64,000 nt of DNA, taken from positions 62,001 to 126,000 of the forward strand of contig NZ_BKAG01000015.1 in assembly GCF_007992435.1 (NCBI RefSeq), read 5' to 3'. Positions 43,523 through 52,133 of the stretch are shown piece after piece. Both the position numbers and the translations under genes were made by a program. The notes under the pieces are model-generated. The model had not been told where the DNA came from, did not search any database, and saw only the letters and a program-made list of their open reading frames with translations. The stretch comes from Prosthecobacter gellanilyticus (GTDB taxonomy: Bacteria; Verrucomicrobiota; Verrucomicrobiia; Verrucomicrobiales; Verrucomicrobiaceae). Positions within the stretch are counted from its first letter, which is position 1. The number at the start of each line of letters is the position of its first letter.

Positions 43523-44399
43523 CTCCCCTGATCAACTCCGCTCTATCCAGGCGCATGCTCGGGGCTGGGCACGTGTGCTCAAACTGCCCTTCCGCCAGCA
43601 GCGCTGGCGCGGCCAGACCGGCGAGTTCGCCGGCACCGGCACGGGCAGCAGCCTCGACTTCCAGGACCACCGTGCCTACATGCCAGGTGATGATCCGCGC
43701 CAGATCAACTGGCAGGCCTATGCGCGCACCGGCAGCTACACCATGAAGCTCTACCGCGAGGAGGTGCGCCCGCTCGTCGACATCATCCTCGATGCTAGCG
43801 AGTCGATGTTTGCCTATCCAATAAAGGAACAACGCTCGCTCGAACTCCTCACCTACATCGTCGAAGCCTCGCTTCAAACCGGTGCCACCGTACGTGCCTT
43901 CGCCATGCGCGGGGCTTCTCACATCATGCTCGAGGTCGATGCCCTCGTCTCCGGCCGCTGGACCCAGGAGCTCGCCAAACTCCCTGCCACCTCGGCGGGC
44001 GATGCCCCCGCCCTCTCACGCCTGCCTCTGCGAGCCGGAGCCATGCGCGTGCTCATCAGTGATCTGCTCTTCCCGGCTGAGCCCGAGCCCACGCTCGCCC
44101 CGCTCAGTGCCCGCAACGGTCGCGGCCTCGTCTTCGCTCCCTTCACGCAGCAGGAGTCCGCCCCCTCCTGGGAAGGCAACTACGAGTTCATCGATGCCGA
44201 GACCCAGCAGCCTCACGAGCACCGCGTGGAGTCGGATGTCCTGCAGCGCTACCTCCACGCCTACTCACGCCACTTCGACCTCTGGAAAAATGCCGCCGCC
44301 AAACACGGCATCGCCCTCGCTCGAGTAAGCGCCGAGGCCGACTTCCTCACCGCCCTGCGCACTGAAGGCATCATCACCAATGCGGTCGAGGCCGCTTAG
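43515..44399 (+). CDS. DUF58 domain protein
   Basis: A 294-residue soluble protein. TGEFAGTGTGSSLDFQDHRAYMPGDDPRQINWQAYARTGSYTMKLYREE is the DUF58 signature (usually E-Y-x-x-G-D-x-x-R-x-I-x-W-x-x-x-A-R). VDIILDASESM follows, a MIDAS-like D-x-S-x-S of a von Willebrand A fold. DUF58 proteins usually work with MoxR AAA ATPases and BatA-type vWA membrane proteins in assembly of envelope or metal-containing complexes. No MoxR gene is in the window. It overlaps the permease gene by eight bases. Confidence 0.87.
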   Translation: MRDSPDQLRSIQAHARGWARVLKLPFRQQRWRGQTGEFAGTGTGSSLDFQDHRAYMPGDDPRQINWQAYARTGSYTMKLYREEVRPLVDIILDASESMFAYPIKEQRSLELLTYIVEASLQTGATVRAFAMRGASHIMLEVDALVSGRWTQELAKLPATSAGDAPALSRLPLRAGAMRVLISDLLFPAEPEPTLAPLSARNGRGLVFAPFTQQESAPSWEGNYEFIDAETQQPHEHRVESDVLQRYLHAYSRHFDLWKNAAAKHGIALARVSAEADFLTALRTEGIITNAVEAA

Positions 44400-44451
44400 G
44401 TTCACGAAGGATTCTGCCTTCTCGCACCGATCTATCCCACCAACCACCGCC

Positions 44452-45798
44452 ATGAATACCCAACCTGCCACGCCCCTGTCACGTCGTCGTTTTGTCGGAG
44501 GAGCCGGACTCGTCGCCGGCACCATGATCACCCGCCCCATCTTCGGAGCCGGTGCACCGAGCAACAAGCTCAACGTCGCCCTCATCGGCGTCTGGGGCCG
44601 CGGCCTCGCCCATTATGACTCCATCGCCGAGGAGAATGTCGTCGCTCTCTGTGACATCAATGAAGCCCGTTTTCCCGATGCACTGAAGCGCTTCCCGAAT
44701 GCCACCACCTATGTCGACTGGCGCAAATGCCTCGACCACAAAGGTCTCGATGCCGTCGTCATCTGCACGGCCGACCATACGCATGCCTTCATCGCCAACT
44801 GGGCGCTCAAGCGTGACCTCCATTGCTACTGCGAGAAGCCCCTGGCCATCACCGTGAACGAGGCCCGCACCGTCCGCGCCACCTGGGAGACCAAGAAAGG
44901 CAAGCTCGCCACCCAGGTGGGCATGCAGCGCCATGCGCAGCCTAACTTTAACCGTGTCAAAGAACTCATCCGTGATGGTGCCATCGGCGAGCTGAAGGCT
45001 GCCTATGCCTGGGGCAACCGCAAGATCCCGAAACCCGGCTATGCTCCTGAGGAAGGCGCGCCGCCGAAAGGCTTCCATTACGACCTCTGGCTTGGCCCAT
45101 CGCCTTATCATCCCTACAACCCCTCCTACTTTTCTGGTGGCGCAGGCGCGAACTGCCTTTCCTGGAACATGTTCTGGGACTTCGGCGCCGGCCAGATCGG
45201 CGACATGGGCAGCCACACGATGGACCTACTCTGGAATGCCGTGGATGCCAAGCTCCCCACCTCCGCCGATGCCAAGGGCGAGGCCATGAACTCCGATGTC
45301 ACCCCCGTGGAGTGCGAAAGCCACTTTGAGCATCCTGCCAATGACTGGCGCGGCCCCATCACCATCAGCTGGTATCAGGGCGGCGCCATGCCCCGCTCGC
45401 CGAAACCCTTCATCGACCTCACCAAGATCGGCCACGGCGCCATGTTCAAGGGCACCAAAGGCTTCCTCATCGCCGACTTCGACTCGCGCATGATCCTGCC
45501 CTTTGGCGATGACGCCGATCTGACCTATTACAAGCCGCGCACCCAGGAGACCGTGCTCCCGCCGCTCGGCCACTTCCAGAAACAGTGGTTCGATGCCTGC
45601 CGCAACCCCTCCATGAAGACCGCCTGCGACTTCGGCTACAGCTCCGAGATGATCGAGCAGATGCTCCTCGGGTTGGTTGCCTACCGCGTCGGCAAAAAGA
45701 TCAATTACGACGGCAAAACCGGCACCAGCCCCGACACCCCCGAGGCCAACGCCTTCATGACCAAAGCCTACCGCGAAGGCTGGAACATCGACGGCTGA
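44452..45798 (+). CDS. Tat-exported Gfo/Idh/MocA-family oxidoreductase
   Basis: A 448-residue protein. MNTQPATPLSRRRFVGGAGLVAG is a twin-arginine signal (SRRRFVGG), fixing the ATG at 44452. The NAD(P)-binding fold follows: KLNVALIGVWGRGLAHYDSI, VVALCDINEARF, AVVICTADHTHAFIAN and CYCEKPLAITVNEA with the catalytic-region EKP. The C-terminal domain includes WLGPSPYHPYNPSYFSGGAG and DMGSHTMDLLWNA. Exported members of this family in verrucomicrobia act on sugars or sugar derivatives, with the cofactor probably bound before export. The exact substrate is unknown. It follows the DUF58 gene by 52 bases. Confidence 0.88.
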   Translation: MNTQPATPLSRRRFVGGAGLVAGTMITRPIFGAGAPSNKLNVALIGVWGRGLAHYDSIAEENVVALCDINEARFPDALKRFPNATTYVDWRKCLDHKGLDAVVICTADHTHAFIANWALKRDLHCYCEKPLAITVNEARTVRATWETKKGKLATQVGMQRHAQPNFNRVKELIRDGAIGELKAAYAWGNRKIPKPGYAPEEGAPPKGFHYDLWLGPSPYHPYNPSYFSGGAGANCLSWNMFWDFGAGQIGDMGSHTMDLLWNAVDAKLPTSADAKGEAMNSDVTPVECESHFEHPANDWRGPITISWYQGGAMPRSPKPFIDLTKIGHGAMFKGTKGFLIADFDSRMILPFGDDADLTYYKPRTQETVLPPLGHFQKQWFDACRNPSMKTACDFGYSSEMIEQMLLGLVAYRVGKKINYDGKTGTSPDTPEANAFMTKAYREGWNIDG

Positions 45799-45811
45799 TT
45801 TCTCGAAAAAC

Positions 45812-45906
45812 CCTGGTAGGGACGAGCTGTGCTCGTCCCACTTGTCCGTGGGCGAAGGGGGCGCGGAGCCGATCCGCGAGACACCCCGTGCTCTCGTCCC
45901 ACCAGG
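45812..45906. repeat. Nested palindromic element (REP-like) upstream of the FKBP gene
   Basis: CCTGGTAGGGACGAG (45812-45826) can pair with CTCGTCCC at 45832-45839 as a short hairpin, or with CTCGTCCCACCAGG at 45893-45906 as a long inverted repeat with one bulged A. CGCGGA with TCCGCG near 45862-45879 forms an inner hairpin. GTAG occurs at the foot of the short hairpin, as in 32586-32609 and 28818-28866. It fills much of the 209-base spacer after the oxidoreductase gene. Confidence 0.6.
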
Positions 45907-46007
45907 AGCACCTGCGAACACGCATCCAAAGCCCTCCATCCGCCCTTGCCAGCAAGAGGCGGCGGTCTAATCTGCATGCCCGTTTAATCCCCAACCCCCA
46001 TCAGATC

Positions 46008-46403
46008 ATGTCCGATATCGCACTCGCCAAAGGCGAAAAATTCCTCGAAGACAACGCCAAGAAAGAAGGCGTGACCGTCACCGCCAGCGGCCTCCAGTAC
46101 AAAGTCATCACAGAAGGCACCGGCAAGAGCCCGAAAGCCACCGACACCGTGGAAGTCCACTACGAAGGCACCCTCCTCGACGGCAAGGTCTTCGACAGCA
46201 GCTACAAGCGCGGCCAGACCATCGAATTCCCCCTGAACCGCGTCATCGCCGGCTGGACGGAAGGCGTGCAGCTCATGAAGGAAGGCAGCAAATTCCGCTT
46301 CTACATCCCCTCCAAGCTCGCCTACGGCCCCCGCGGCGCCGGTCGTGACATCGGCCCCAATGAGGCCCTGATCTTCGACGTCGAGCTCTTCAAGGTGAAG
46401 TGA
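46008..46403 (+). CDS. FKBP-type peptidyl-prolyl cis-trans isomerase
   Basis: A 131-residue protein. After a short helical N-terminus (MSDIALAKGEKFLEDNAKKEG) comes a complete FKBP domain: TASGLQYKVITEGTGKSPKATDTVEVHYEGTLLDGKVFDSSYKRG, IEFPLNRVIAGWTEGVQLM, KFRFYIPSKLAYGPRGAG and NEALIFDVELFKVK. The key aromatic pocket residues (Tyr, Phe-Asp, Trp, Tyr) are in place. It resembles the C-terminal half of Mip/FkpA but lacks a signal peptide and the long dimerisation helix, so it is likely cytoplasmic. It speeds proline isomerisation during protein folding. The long frame upstream of 46008 is not coding. Confidence 0.93.
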   Translation: MSDIALAKGEKFLEDNAKKEGVTVTASGLQYKVITEGTGKSPKATDTVEVHYEGTLLDGKVFDSSYKRGQTIEFPLNRVIAGWTEGVQLMKEGSKFRFYIPSKLAYGPRGAGRDIGPNEALIFDVELFKVK

Positions 46404-46411
46404 GTTTTTGA

Positions 46412-46485
46412 GCTTTATCCGCCGGGCAGGTCCGATCCGTCCTAAATTTTGTCGTTTCGCAGAAAAGGACGGATCGGTATAAAGC
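46412..46485. repeat. Two-tier perfect inverted repeat downstream of the FKBP gene
   Basis: Inner arms CCGATCCGTCCT (46432-46443) and AGGACGGATCGG (46466-46477) are a perfect 12-base inverted repeat. Outer arms GCTTTAT (46412-46418) and ATAAAGC (46479-46485) add seven more pairs. The loop of 22 bases and the lack of a T run argue against a standard terminator, but RNA from either side would fold strongly. Confidence 0.6.
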
Positions 46486-46507
46486 GGGGTCTCACACCTC
46501 AACCACC

Positions 46508-47632
46508 ATGCCCAAAAAGAAGCTCAACATCGCCGTCGTCGGCCTCGGATTCGGGGCGGAGTTCATCCCCATCTGGCAGCGTCATCCCGACACTGTTTGT
46601 TACGCCATCTGCCAGCGCGACCCGAAGAAGCTGAAGGCCATCGGTGATGCCTTTGATGTGAACGTGCGCTACACGGACTTCAAGGAGATGCTGAAGGACC
46701 CGAATATTGATGCAGTACACATCAATTCACCGATTCCAGATCATGGCTGGATGTCCATTGAGGCACTGAAAGCCGGCAAGCATGTGGCCTGCACCGTGCC
46801 CATGGCCACCAGCATCGAGGACTGCAAAAAGATCTGCGACCTCGTCAAAAAGACCGGCCTCAAGTACATGATGATGGAGACCGTGGTCTATGCCCGCGAG
46901 TTCCTCTTCATGAAGGAGCAGCATCAGAAGGGCAAGCTCGGCAAGCTGCAGTTCCTTCAGTCCAGCCATCAGCAGGACATGGACGGCTGGCCAAACTACT
47001 GGCCCGGCCTTCCGCCCATGTGGTATGCCACGCACTGTGTCGGCCCTGTCGCCGCACTGGCTGGCACACCGGCAGAATACGTGAGTTGCTTCGGCTCCGG
47101 CACCATCCGCCCTGAGTTGGCGAAACAGTATGGCTCTCCCTTCGCCGTCGAAACCGCGCATGTGAAATTCAAGGGCAGCGACCTCAGCGCCCGCGTCATT
47201 CGCAGCCTCTTTGACACCGCACGCCAGTATCGCGAAAGCATCGACGTCTATGGTGACAAGGCCTCCATCGAATGGCCGCTGGTCGAGCATGAACCGCTCG
47301 TCATGCACACCGCGAAGCTTCCCGAACACAAGATTCCCAAGCTCGTCAAAGCCCCTGACTACGCGAAGCTGCTGCCGAAGAGCATCCGCGACTTCACCAC
47401 CAAGGGTGTCTACGATCTCGGCAAGAAGACGCATCTCAGCTTTGTGCAGGGCAGCGGCCATGGCGGCAGCCATCCGCACCTCGCACACGAGTTCGCCACG
47501 GCGCTAGTCGAGGATCGCGATCCCTTCCCGAACGCCAAGCAGTCTGCCAACTGGACCTGCGTGGGCCTCTGCGCTCATGAGTCCGCCATGGCAGGTGGCA
47601 AAATCGTCAAACTGCCCGCCTTCACCGTGTGA
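46508..47632 (+). CDS. Gfo/Idh/MocA-family oxidoreductase, cytoplasmic
   Basis: A 374-residue protein with no signal. The NAD(P)-binding N-terminus is LNIAVVGLGFGAEFIPIWQRH. DAVHINSPIPDHGWMSIEALKAGKHVACTVPMATS occupies the place of the usual EKP motif, with TVPM instead of EKP, which is atypical. The substrate domain has HQQDMDGWPNYWPGLPPMWYATHCVGPVAAL with a candidate catalytic His. The family reduces or oxidises sugars and inositols. It ends at the same place the PhoD gene begins (the ATG at 47632 shares a base with the stop), so they are coupled. The substrate is unknown. Confidence 0.86.
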   Translation: MPKKKLNIAVVGLGFGAEFIPIWQRHPDTVCYAICQRDPKKLKAIGDAFDVNVRYTDFKEMLKDPNIDAVHINSPIPDHGWMSIEALKAGKHVACTVPMATSIEDCKKICDLVKKTGLKYMMMETVVYAREFLFMKEQHQKGKLGKLQFLQSSHQQDMDGWPNYWPGLPPMWYATHCVGPVAALAGTPAEYVSCFGSGTIRPELAKQYGSPFAVETAHVKFKGSDLSARVIRSLFDTARQYRESIDVYGDKASIEWPLVEHEPLVMHTAKLPEHKIPKLVKAPDYAKLLPKSIRDFTTKGVYDLGKKTHLSFVQGSGHGGSHPHLAHEFATALVEDRDPFPNAKQSANWTCVGLCAHESAMAGGKIVKLPAFTV

Positions 47633-49263
47633 TGCATCTCTGGAAATCTAACGTGCCTTTTTCACGTTCTGATTTCCTGCCGATGACACCACCCCTTTTC
47701 CCGATCCCCGACACTCGTTTCCGTTCCCGCCGCAGCTTCATCACCGCTGGCACAGCCTCGCTCGCCGCCGCTGTCCTGTCTCGTGAGTATGCGCGCGGAG
47801 CGGTGGTGAGCTCGCCTAAATTTCCGAGCTATCCCTTCACGCTCGGTGTCGCTTCCGGAGATCCCACGGACACGGGCGTCGTGCTGTGGACACGCCTCGC
47901 GCCATCACCTCTTGAAGGTGGTGGCATGGGCACAGAATCTGTCGAGGTCTCCTGGCAGATTGCCGAGGACGAAGGCATGTCCAAAGGGGTGCAGAAAGGC
48001 ACCGCCATCGCCACACCTGACTGGGGTCACTCCATCCACATCGAGGTGGAAGGCCTGCAGCCTGAGCGCTGGTACTGGTATCAATTCAAAGCTGGCAGCG
48101 AAGTCAGCCCCAAAGGCCGCACCCGCACCTTCCCGGCCGCGAAGACCCTGCCTGATCGTGTGCGTTTCGCCGTTGCCTCATGCCAGCACTATGAGACCGG
48201 CCTCTTCACCTGCTACGAGCACATGGCGCGTGAAGATCTCGATCTCGTCATCCATCTCGGTGACTACATCTATGAGGACGGCGGCATCGACAAACGCGTG
48301 CGCAAACACGTCGGCCCGGAGATCATCACGCTCGATCACTACCGCAACCGCCACGCCCAGTACAAAACCGATCCCGCGCTTCAGGCCATGCACGGTGCCG
48401 CGCCCTGGCTCGTGACCTGGGACGACCATGAATTCGACAACAACTGCGCGGGTGATATCTCCGAGCACCCCGAAGTGCAGAAGGCCGATTATCTGAAGCG
48501 CCGCGCCGCAGCCTATCAGGCCTACTACGAGCACATGCCACTGCGCCGCGCTGCCATGCCCAAAGGCCCTGACATGCTGCTCTACCGCCGCGTGCCCTAC
48601 GGCCAGCTCACGGATTTCCACGTGCTGGACACGCGCCAGTATCGCACCGACCAGCCCTGCGGAGATCACACCAAGCCCCAGTGCCCGGAAGCACTCGATC
48701 CTAATGCCACACTGCTCGGCGCCATCCAGCGAGACTGGCTCTTTGAGAACCTCGCCAAGTCACCCGCCACCTGGAACGTGCTCGCCCAACAAATCATGAT
48801 GGCACGCGTGGATCGCACCGCCGGCACAGAAGCCGGTTTCAGCATGGACCAGTGGCCTGGTTATGAAATGGAGCGCCGCAAGGTGCTGAAGTACATGCAC
48901 GACCAGCGTGTCTCCAATCCCGTCGTGCTTACTGGCGACATCCATTCCAACTGGGCCAACAACCTCATCGCCGATTTCGACAACCTCGACTCCAAAGTCG
49001 TCGCCACCGAGTTCGTCGGCACCTCCATCAGCTCTGGCGGCGATGGCATCTTGAAACCGAAGACCCTCGACTCCACCTACGCCGAAAATCCCTTCGTCAA
49101 ATTCCACAGCCCCGAGCGCGGCTACTTCACCTGCGAAGTCACCCCCAAGCTTTGGACCACCCACTTCCGCGGCGTCGAATACGTCTCCAAACCCGGCGCC
49201 CCCGTCCACACCCGCGCCTCATTCACCGTCGAAGCCGGCAAACCAGGACTGCAAAAGGCGTGA
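47632..49263 (+). CDS. PhoD-type alkaline phosphatase, Tat-exported
   Basis: A 543-residue metallophosphatase. The signal RSRRSFITAGTASLAAAVL is twin-arginine. Starts at 47632 (coupled to the upstream stop) or 47683 (shorter leader) are both possible. The mature enzyme has the PhoD N-terminal Ig-like domain (YPFTLGVASGDPTDTGVVLWTRLAP) and catalytic motifs FAVASCQHYETG, IHLGDYIYEDGG, TWDDHEFDNN and LTGDIHSNWANN, which bind Fe and Ca ions and cleave phosphodiesters and monoesters. It releases phosphate from organic matter in the periplasm. No Pho box could be identified with confidence. Confidence 0.92.
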   Translation: MHLWKSNVPFSRSDFLPMTPPLFPIPDTRFRSRRSFITAGTASLAAAVLSREYARGAVVSSPKFPSYPFTLGVASGDPTDTGVVLWTRLAPSPLEGGGMGTESVEVSWQIAEDEGMSKGVQKGTAIATPDWGHSIHIEVEGLQPERWYWYQFKAGSEVSPKGRTRTFPAAKTLPDRVRFAVASCQHYETGLFTCYEHMAREDLDLVIHLGDYIYEDGGIDKRVRKHVGPEIITLDHYRNRHAQYKTDPALQAMHGAAPWLVTWDDHEFDNNCAGDISEHPEVQKADYLKRRAAAYQAYYEHMPLRRAAMPKGPDMLLYRRVPYGQLTDFHVLDTRQYRTDQPCGDHTKPQCPEALDPNATLLGAIQRDWLFENLAKSPATWNVLAQQIMMARVDRTAGTEAGFSMDQWPGYEMERRKVLKYMHDQRVSNPVVLTGDIHSNWANNLIADFDNLDSKVVATEFVGTSISSGGDGILKPKTLDSTYAENPFVKFHSPERGYFTCEVTPKLWTTHFRGVEYVSKPGAPVHTRASFTVEAGKPGLQKA

Positions 49264-49293
49264 GCCTCCTGCAGTCCTCTCAGTCACACTTGG

Positions 49294-50271
49294 TTAGGCG
49301 CCAGCGATGATCGCCTTCAGCTCATCCAGCGCCTGCTTGGTCCGGGCGATGCCATCCTTCTCGCTGTGCTTCGAGCCTTCATACTCGATGCCGATGTAGC
49401 CGTTGTAGCCAGCCTTCACCACGATGTCGATCAGGCGCTGGTAGTCGAGCGTCATCTCGCGGCCTTCACGGCGGTCTTCAGTGTAGAATTTGCCAGCACC
49501 CGTGTCCCAGTCATAGGCCTTGGCGCTCATGCCCTTCTTCACCCAGGGCATGAACTCGCGCAGGCCCTTGTAAGGATTGTACAACTCGCCCTTCGCACGG
49601 TCCGTGTAGAAGTTGCCGAAGTCTGGAAGAATGCCGACGCGCTTGTGATCCGCCGCCTTCATCACACCCGTGAGCCAGAGGCCATTGCTGGAGAGGCCAC
49701 CATGGTTCTCCACCACCACAAAGAGACCGCGCTTGTCAGCCTCTAGGCACAGGCGGTGCAGGCCATCCGCCGCGAGCTTCATCTGCTCTTCAAAGCTGAG
49801 CTTCGCATCACTGGCCGCATTCACGCGGATGCTGTGGCATCCCAGAGTCACCGCCGCATCCAGCCACTTCAGATGGTTCTCGATCGTCTTCGCACGCTTC
49901 GCATCATCGGCATCACCCAGGTTGCCTTCGCGGTCGCACATGATGAGCAGGCCCTGTACGCCTTCACCTTCCTGGCGCTTCTTCATCTCGCCCAGGTAGG
50001 CCGCATCCGTGGCCTTGTCGAAGAACATCTGGTTCACATACTCCACGCCATCGATGCCGAAGCTGCGGGCGATCTTGCAGAAGTCGAGATGATCGATCGG
50101 CTCCGCGCCATCACGCTTGAACATGCCTTTGTTCAGCGACCATTCGGCAAGCGAGATCTTGAAGGGCTCTTTCTTGTCAGCAGCGCGGACAGTGCCAGAT
50201 GAAACCGAGGCGGCAAACGCAGCGGAGGCGAGCTGGAGGAAATGACGGCGGGAAGGGGTGGAGGTGGTCAT
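49294..50271 (-). CDS. Tat-exported sugar isomerase-like TIM-barrel protein
   Basis: A 325-residue protein with a twin-arginine signal (MTTSTPSRRHFLQLASAAFAASV), which sets the start at 50271. The barrel carries KISLAEWSLNKGMF, DGVEYVNQMF, GLLIMCDREGNLG, HSIRVNAASD, VVVENHGGLSSNG (the Glu metal ligand), VGILPDFGNFY and YIGIEYEG. It is of the hydroxypyruvate isomerase/TIM AP endonuclease superfamily. It is related in fold to the protein at 7464-8321 but is divergent in sequence. It is convergent with the phosphatase gene and divergent from the glycosidase run starting at 50449, where it may contribute to metabolism of the released sugars. Confidence 0.86.
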   Translation of the reverse strand: MTTSTPSRRHFLQLASAAFAASVSSGTVRAADKKEPFKISLAEWSLNKGMFKRDGAEPIDHLDFCKIARSFGIDGVEYVNQMFFDKATDAAYLGEMKKRQEGEGVQGLLIMCDREGNLGDADDAKRAKTIENHLKWLDAAVTLGCHSIRVNAASDAKLSFEEQMKLAADGLHRLCLEADKRGLFVVVENHGGLSSNGLWLTGVMKAADHKRVGILPDFGNFYTDRAKGELYNPYKGLREFMPWVKKGMSAKAYDWDTGAGKFYTEDRREGREMTLDYQRLIDIVVKAGYNGYIGIEYEGSKHSEKDGIARTKQALDELKAIIAGA

Positions 50272-50448
50272 GAGGAGTTTTGCAATCTGCCACGGAATCC
50301 GGGCGCAGCGCAAGCATGAGACGCGTGTGTTGAGTCTGCCTGATGTAAAAAGCTCGTCTGCAAACCACCAGCGCAAGGGTTTCTCCTGACGCCCCGTTCT
50401 CTCCCGCCACGGCGACCACCTCGCCGCGCCACCACAACCTCCAAAAAA

Positions 50449-52104
50449 ATGGCCGAGATGACTCCTCCTCCTGTTCCCGCTCGTCGTCGTTGGCGACTCC
50501 TCCCGGCCCTGCTGGCCACCGCCTGTGCATTGACCACTCCCGTCCACGCGGATGACAAGGACATCACCTGGCTCATCAACTATGACGGCAAAGCTCTGCC
50601 TGATTCCACCTGGAAGGTCGTCGGCACTCCCAAGTCCAGCATCACTTCTGAAGGTTTGAACTTGGTCGATGACGGCACAGGCATCGGCCACTTCCGCACC
50701 GCATGGAAAGCGGAGCCCGCCCAAGAGATCATCGTGGAAGCTACGGTCAAAGTACTGACCACCACAGGCTCGGTTAAAGGCAAGACCACCTCATCCCTCT
50801 GGCCCTGGCGTGATGGCGCTCCCATCTCCATGCTCGTAGGTGATGGCAAACATGAGGAAGGTCTCGTGCTTTTCCCGAATCAAGCCACCAGCCACACGGA
50901 CCGCTTCATTCCGATGGACACGACGAACCGCTTTCACACCTACCGGCTCGTGATTCGCGGCAGCGACATGAGCATGTTGGTGGACGATCAGACTAAGGTG
51001 GAAGGCCAGAATGCTTTCTGGAGAGCCGCGAGTTCGGCAGAACCCTTCATCCAGTTTGGCTCCAGCTCTGAAAGGGCCACGGGCAGCGCCATCTGGCAGT
51101 CCGTGAAGCTCGGCGTGCGCAAGATGACCACAGCTCCGAAAGCAGATCCCATCAAGCTGACTATCAGCGAACCCTGGCTCATCGAGCGTGAAGATATCAG
51201 GCAGACACGCCCCTATCTTTATGACATGGGCAAGGGCCTGCTGCTCATGAGCGCGGCACAGGGGAAAGACTTCTTCTACGAGCCCTATGGCCTGCTGAAG
51301 TCCACCGATGCTGGCAAGACCTGGACACCCATTCCCGGTCTCGACAAAGTGGACACCACACCCCTGCCATGCCTGCGCCGTCCCGATGGCAGCATCCTCG
51401 CCGTATCACGCTGGACACGCCTTCAGCCTGATGGATCCGTCACCGGCAAAACCGTGCATCTCAATGCCGATGCCACCAGTTTCACGATGATCGACAATGT
51501 CATTCATCTGCCGAAGCAATATGCCAACGAGGTCAAAACAGATCAGACCATCTGCGAACGTCACATCTGGAATGATACCGATGGCGGTGTGACGATGGTC
51601 CTCTGGTCACGCAAAGGTGTGAAGCGCCCCGATGGCCGCAACAACACTGAGCGCTGGTCCCACCTCATGCGCAGCACGGACGAAGGCAAGACCTGGAACT
51701 ACTTCTCCACCGTCGGCCCTGGCGGCGAGCCATCCGTGGTGCGCCTCAGTGATACTGAGCAAACCGCAGTCATCCGTGGTGATCGCGATGCCTGCATGAA
51801 GCAGATGTTCTCCAGTGATGGCGGCAAGACTTGGAGCAAGCCCATCGCGCTGGAGGTTGGCAAGGTGCTGCCGGATCTCTTTCTCATGAGCAACGGTGTG
51901 CTCGCCTGCAGCTATGGTCGCCCCGCAAGCTGTCTCATGTTCAGTCTCGATGGCGGCAAGACCTGGCCCTCGCATCATGTCCTCTCGGAGAAGGTCGGCT
52001 TCAACTACACCAGCATCCGCGAGATCAGCCCCGGCAGGCTTCTCTACATCCACGATGCACCCAAGATGAGCGGCATCTATGTGGATGTTGAACGCGTGAA
52101 GTAA
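50449..52104 (+). CDS. Secreted sialidase-like BNR-repeat protein
   Basis: A 551-residue protein with a signal peptide (RRRWRLLPALLATACALTTPVHA). The N-terminal third (about 40-225) is a jelly-roll, carbohydrate-binding-like domain (YDGKALPDSTWKV, AWKAEPAQEIIVEATVKV). The C-terminal part is a six-bladed propeller with four Asp-box motifs: STDAGKTW, STDEGKTW, SSDGGKTW and SLDGGKTW. Exo-sialidases and related glycosidases share this fold. The Arg triad that binds sialic acid cannot be confirmed by eye, so another exo-glycosidase activity is possible. It is the first gene of a six-gene run with short spacers. Confidence 0.84.
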   Translation: MAEMTPPPVPARRRWRLLPALLATACALTTPVHADDKDITWLINYDGKALPDSTWKVVGTPKSSITSEGLNLVDDGTGIGHFRTAWKAEPAQEIIVEATVKVLTTTGSVKGKTTSSLWPWRDGAPISMLVGDGKHEEGLVLFPNQATSHTDRFIPMDTTNRFHTYRLVIRGSDMSMLVDDQTKVEGQNAFWRAASSAEPFIQFGSSSERATGSAIWQSVKLGVRKMTTAPKADPIKLTISEPWLIEREDIRQTRPYLYDMGKGLLLMSAAQGKDFFYEPYGLLKSTDAGKTWTPIPGLDKVDTTPLPCLRRPDGSILAVSRWTRLQPDGSVTGKTVHLNADATSFTMIDNVIHLPKQYANEVKTDQTICERHIWNDTDGGVTMVLWSRKGVKRPDGRNNTERWSHLMRSTDEGKTWNYFSTVGPGGEPSVVRLSDTEQTAVIRGDRDACMKQMFSSDGGKTWSKPIALEVGKVLPDLFLMSNGVLACSYGRPASCLMFSLDGGKTWPSHHVLSEKVGFNYTSIREISPGRLLYIHDAPKMSGIYVDVERVK

Positions 52105-52133
52105 CCCCGGCCTCAGCCTCCACTCCAAAGCTC

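Noticed and set aside
45585-46007. Upstream extension of the FKBP frame
   Set aside because: It lies in another frame of the oxidoreductase gene and in the repeat element; the FKBP protein begins at 46008.
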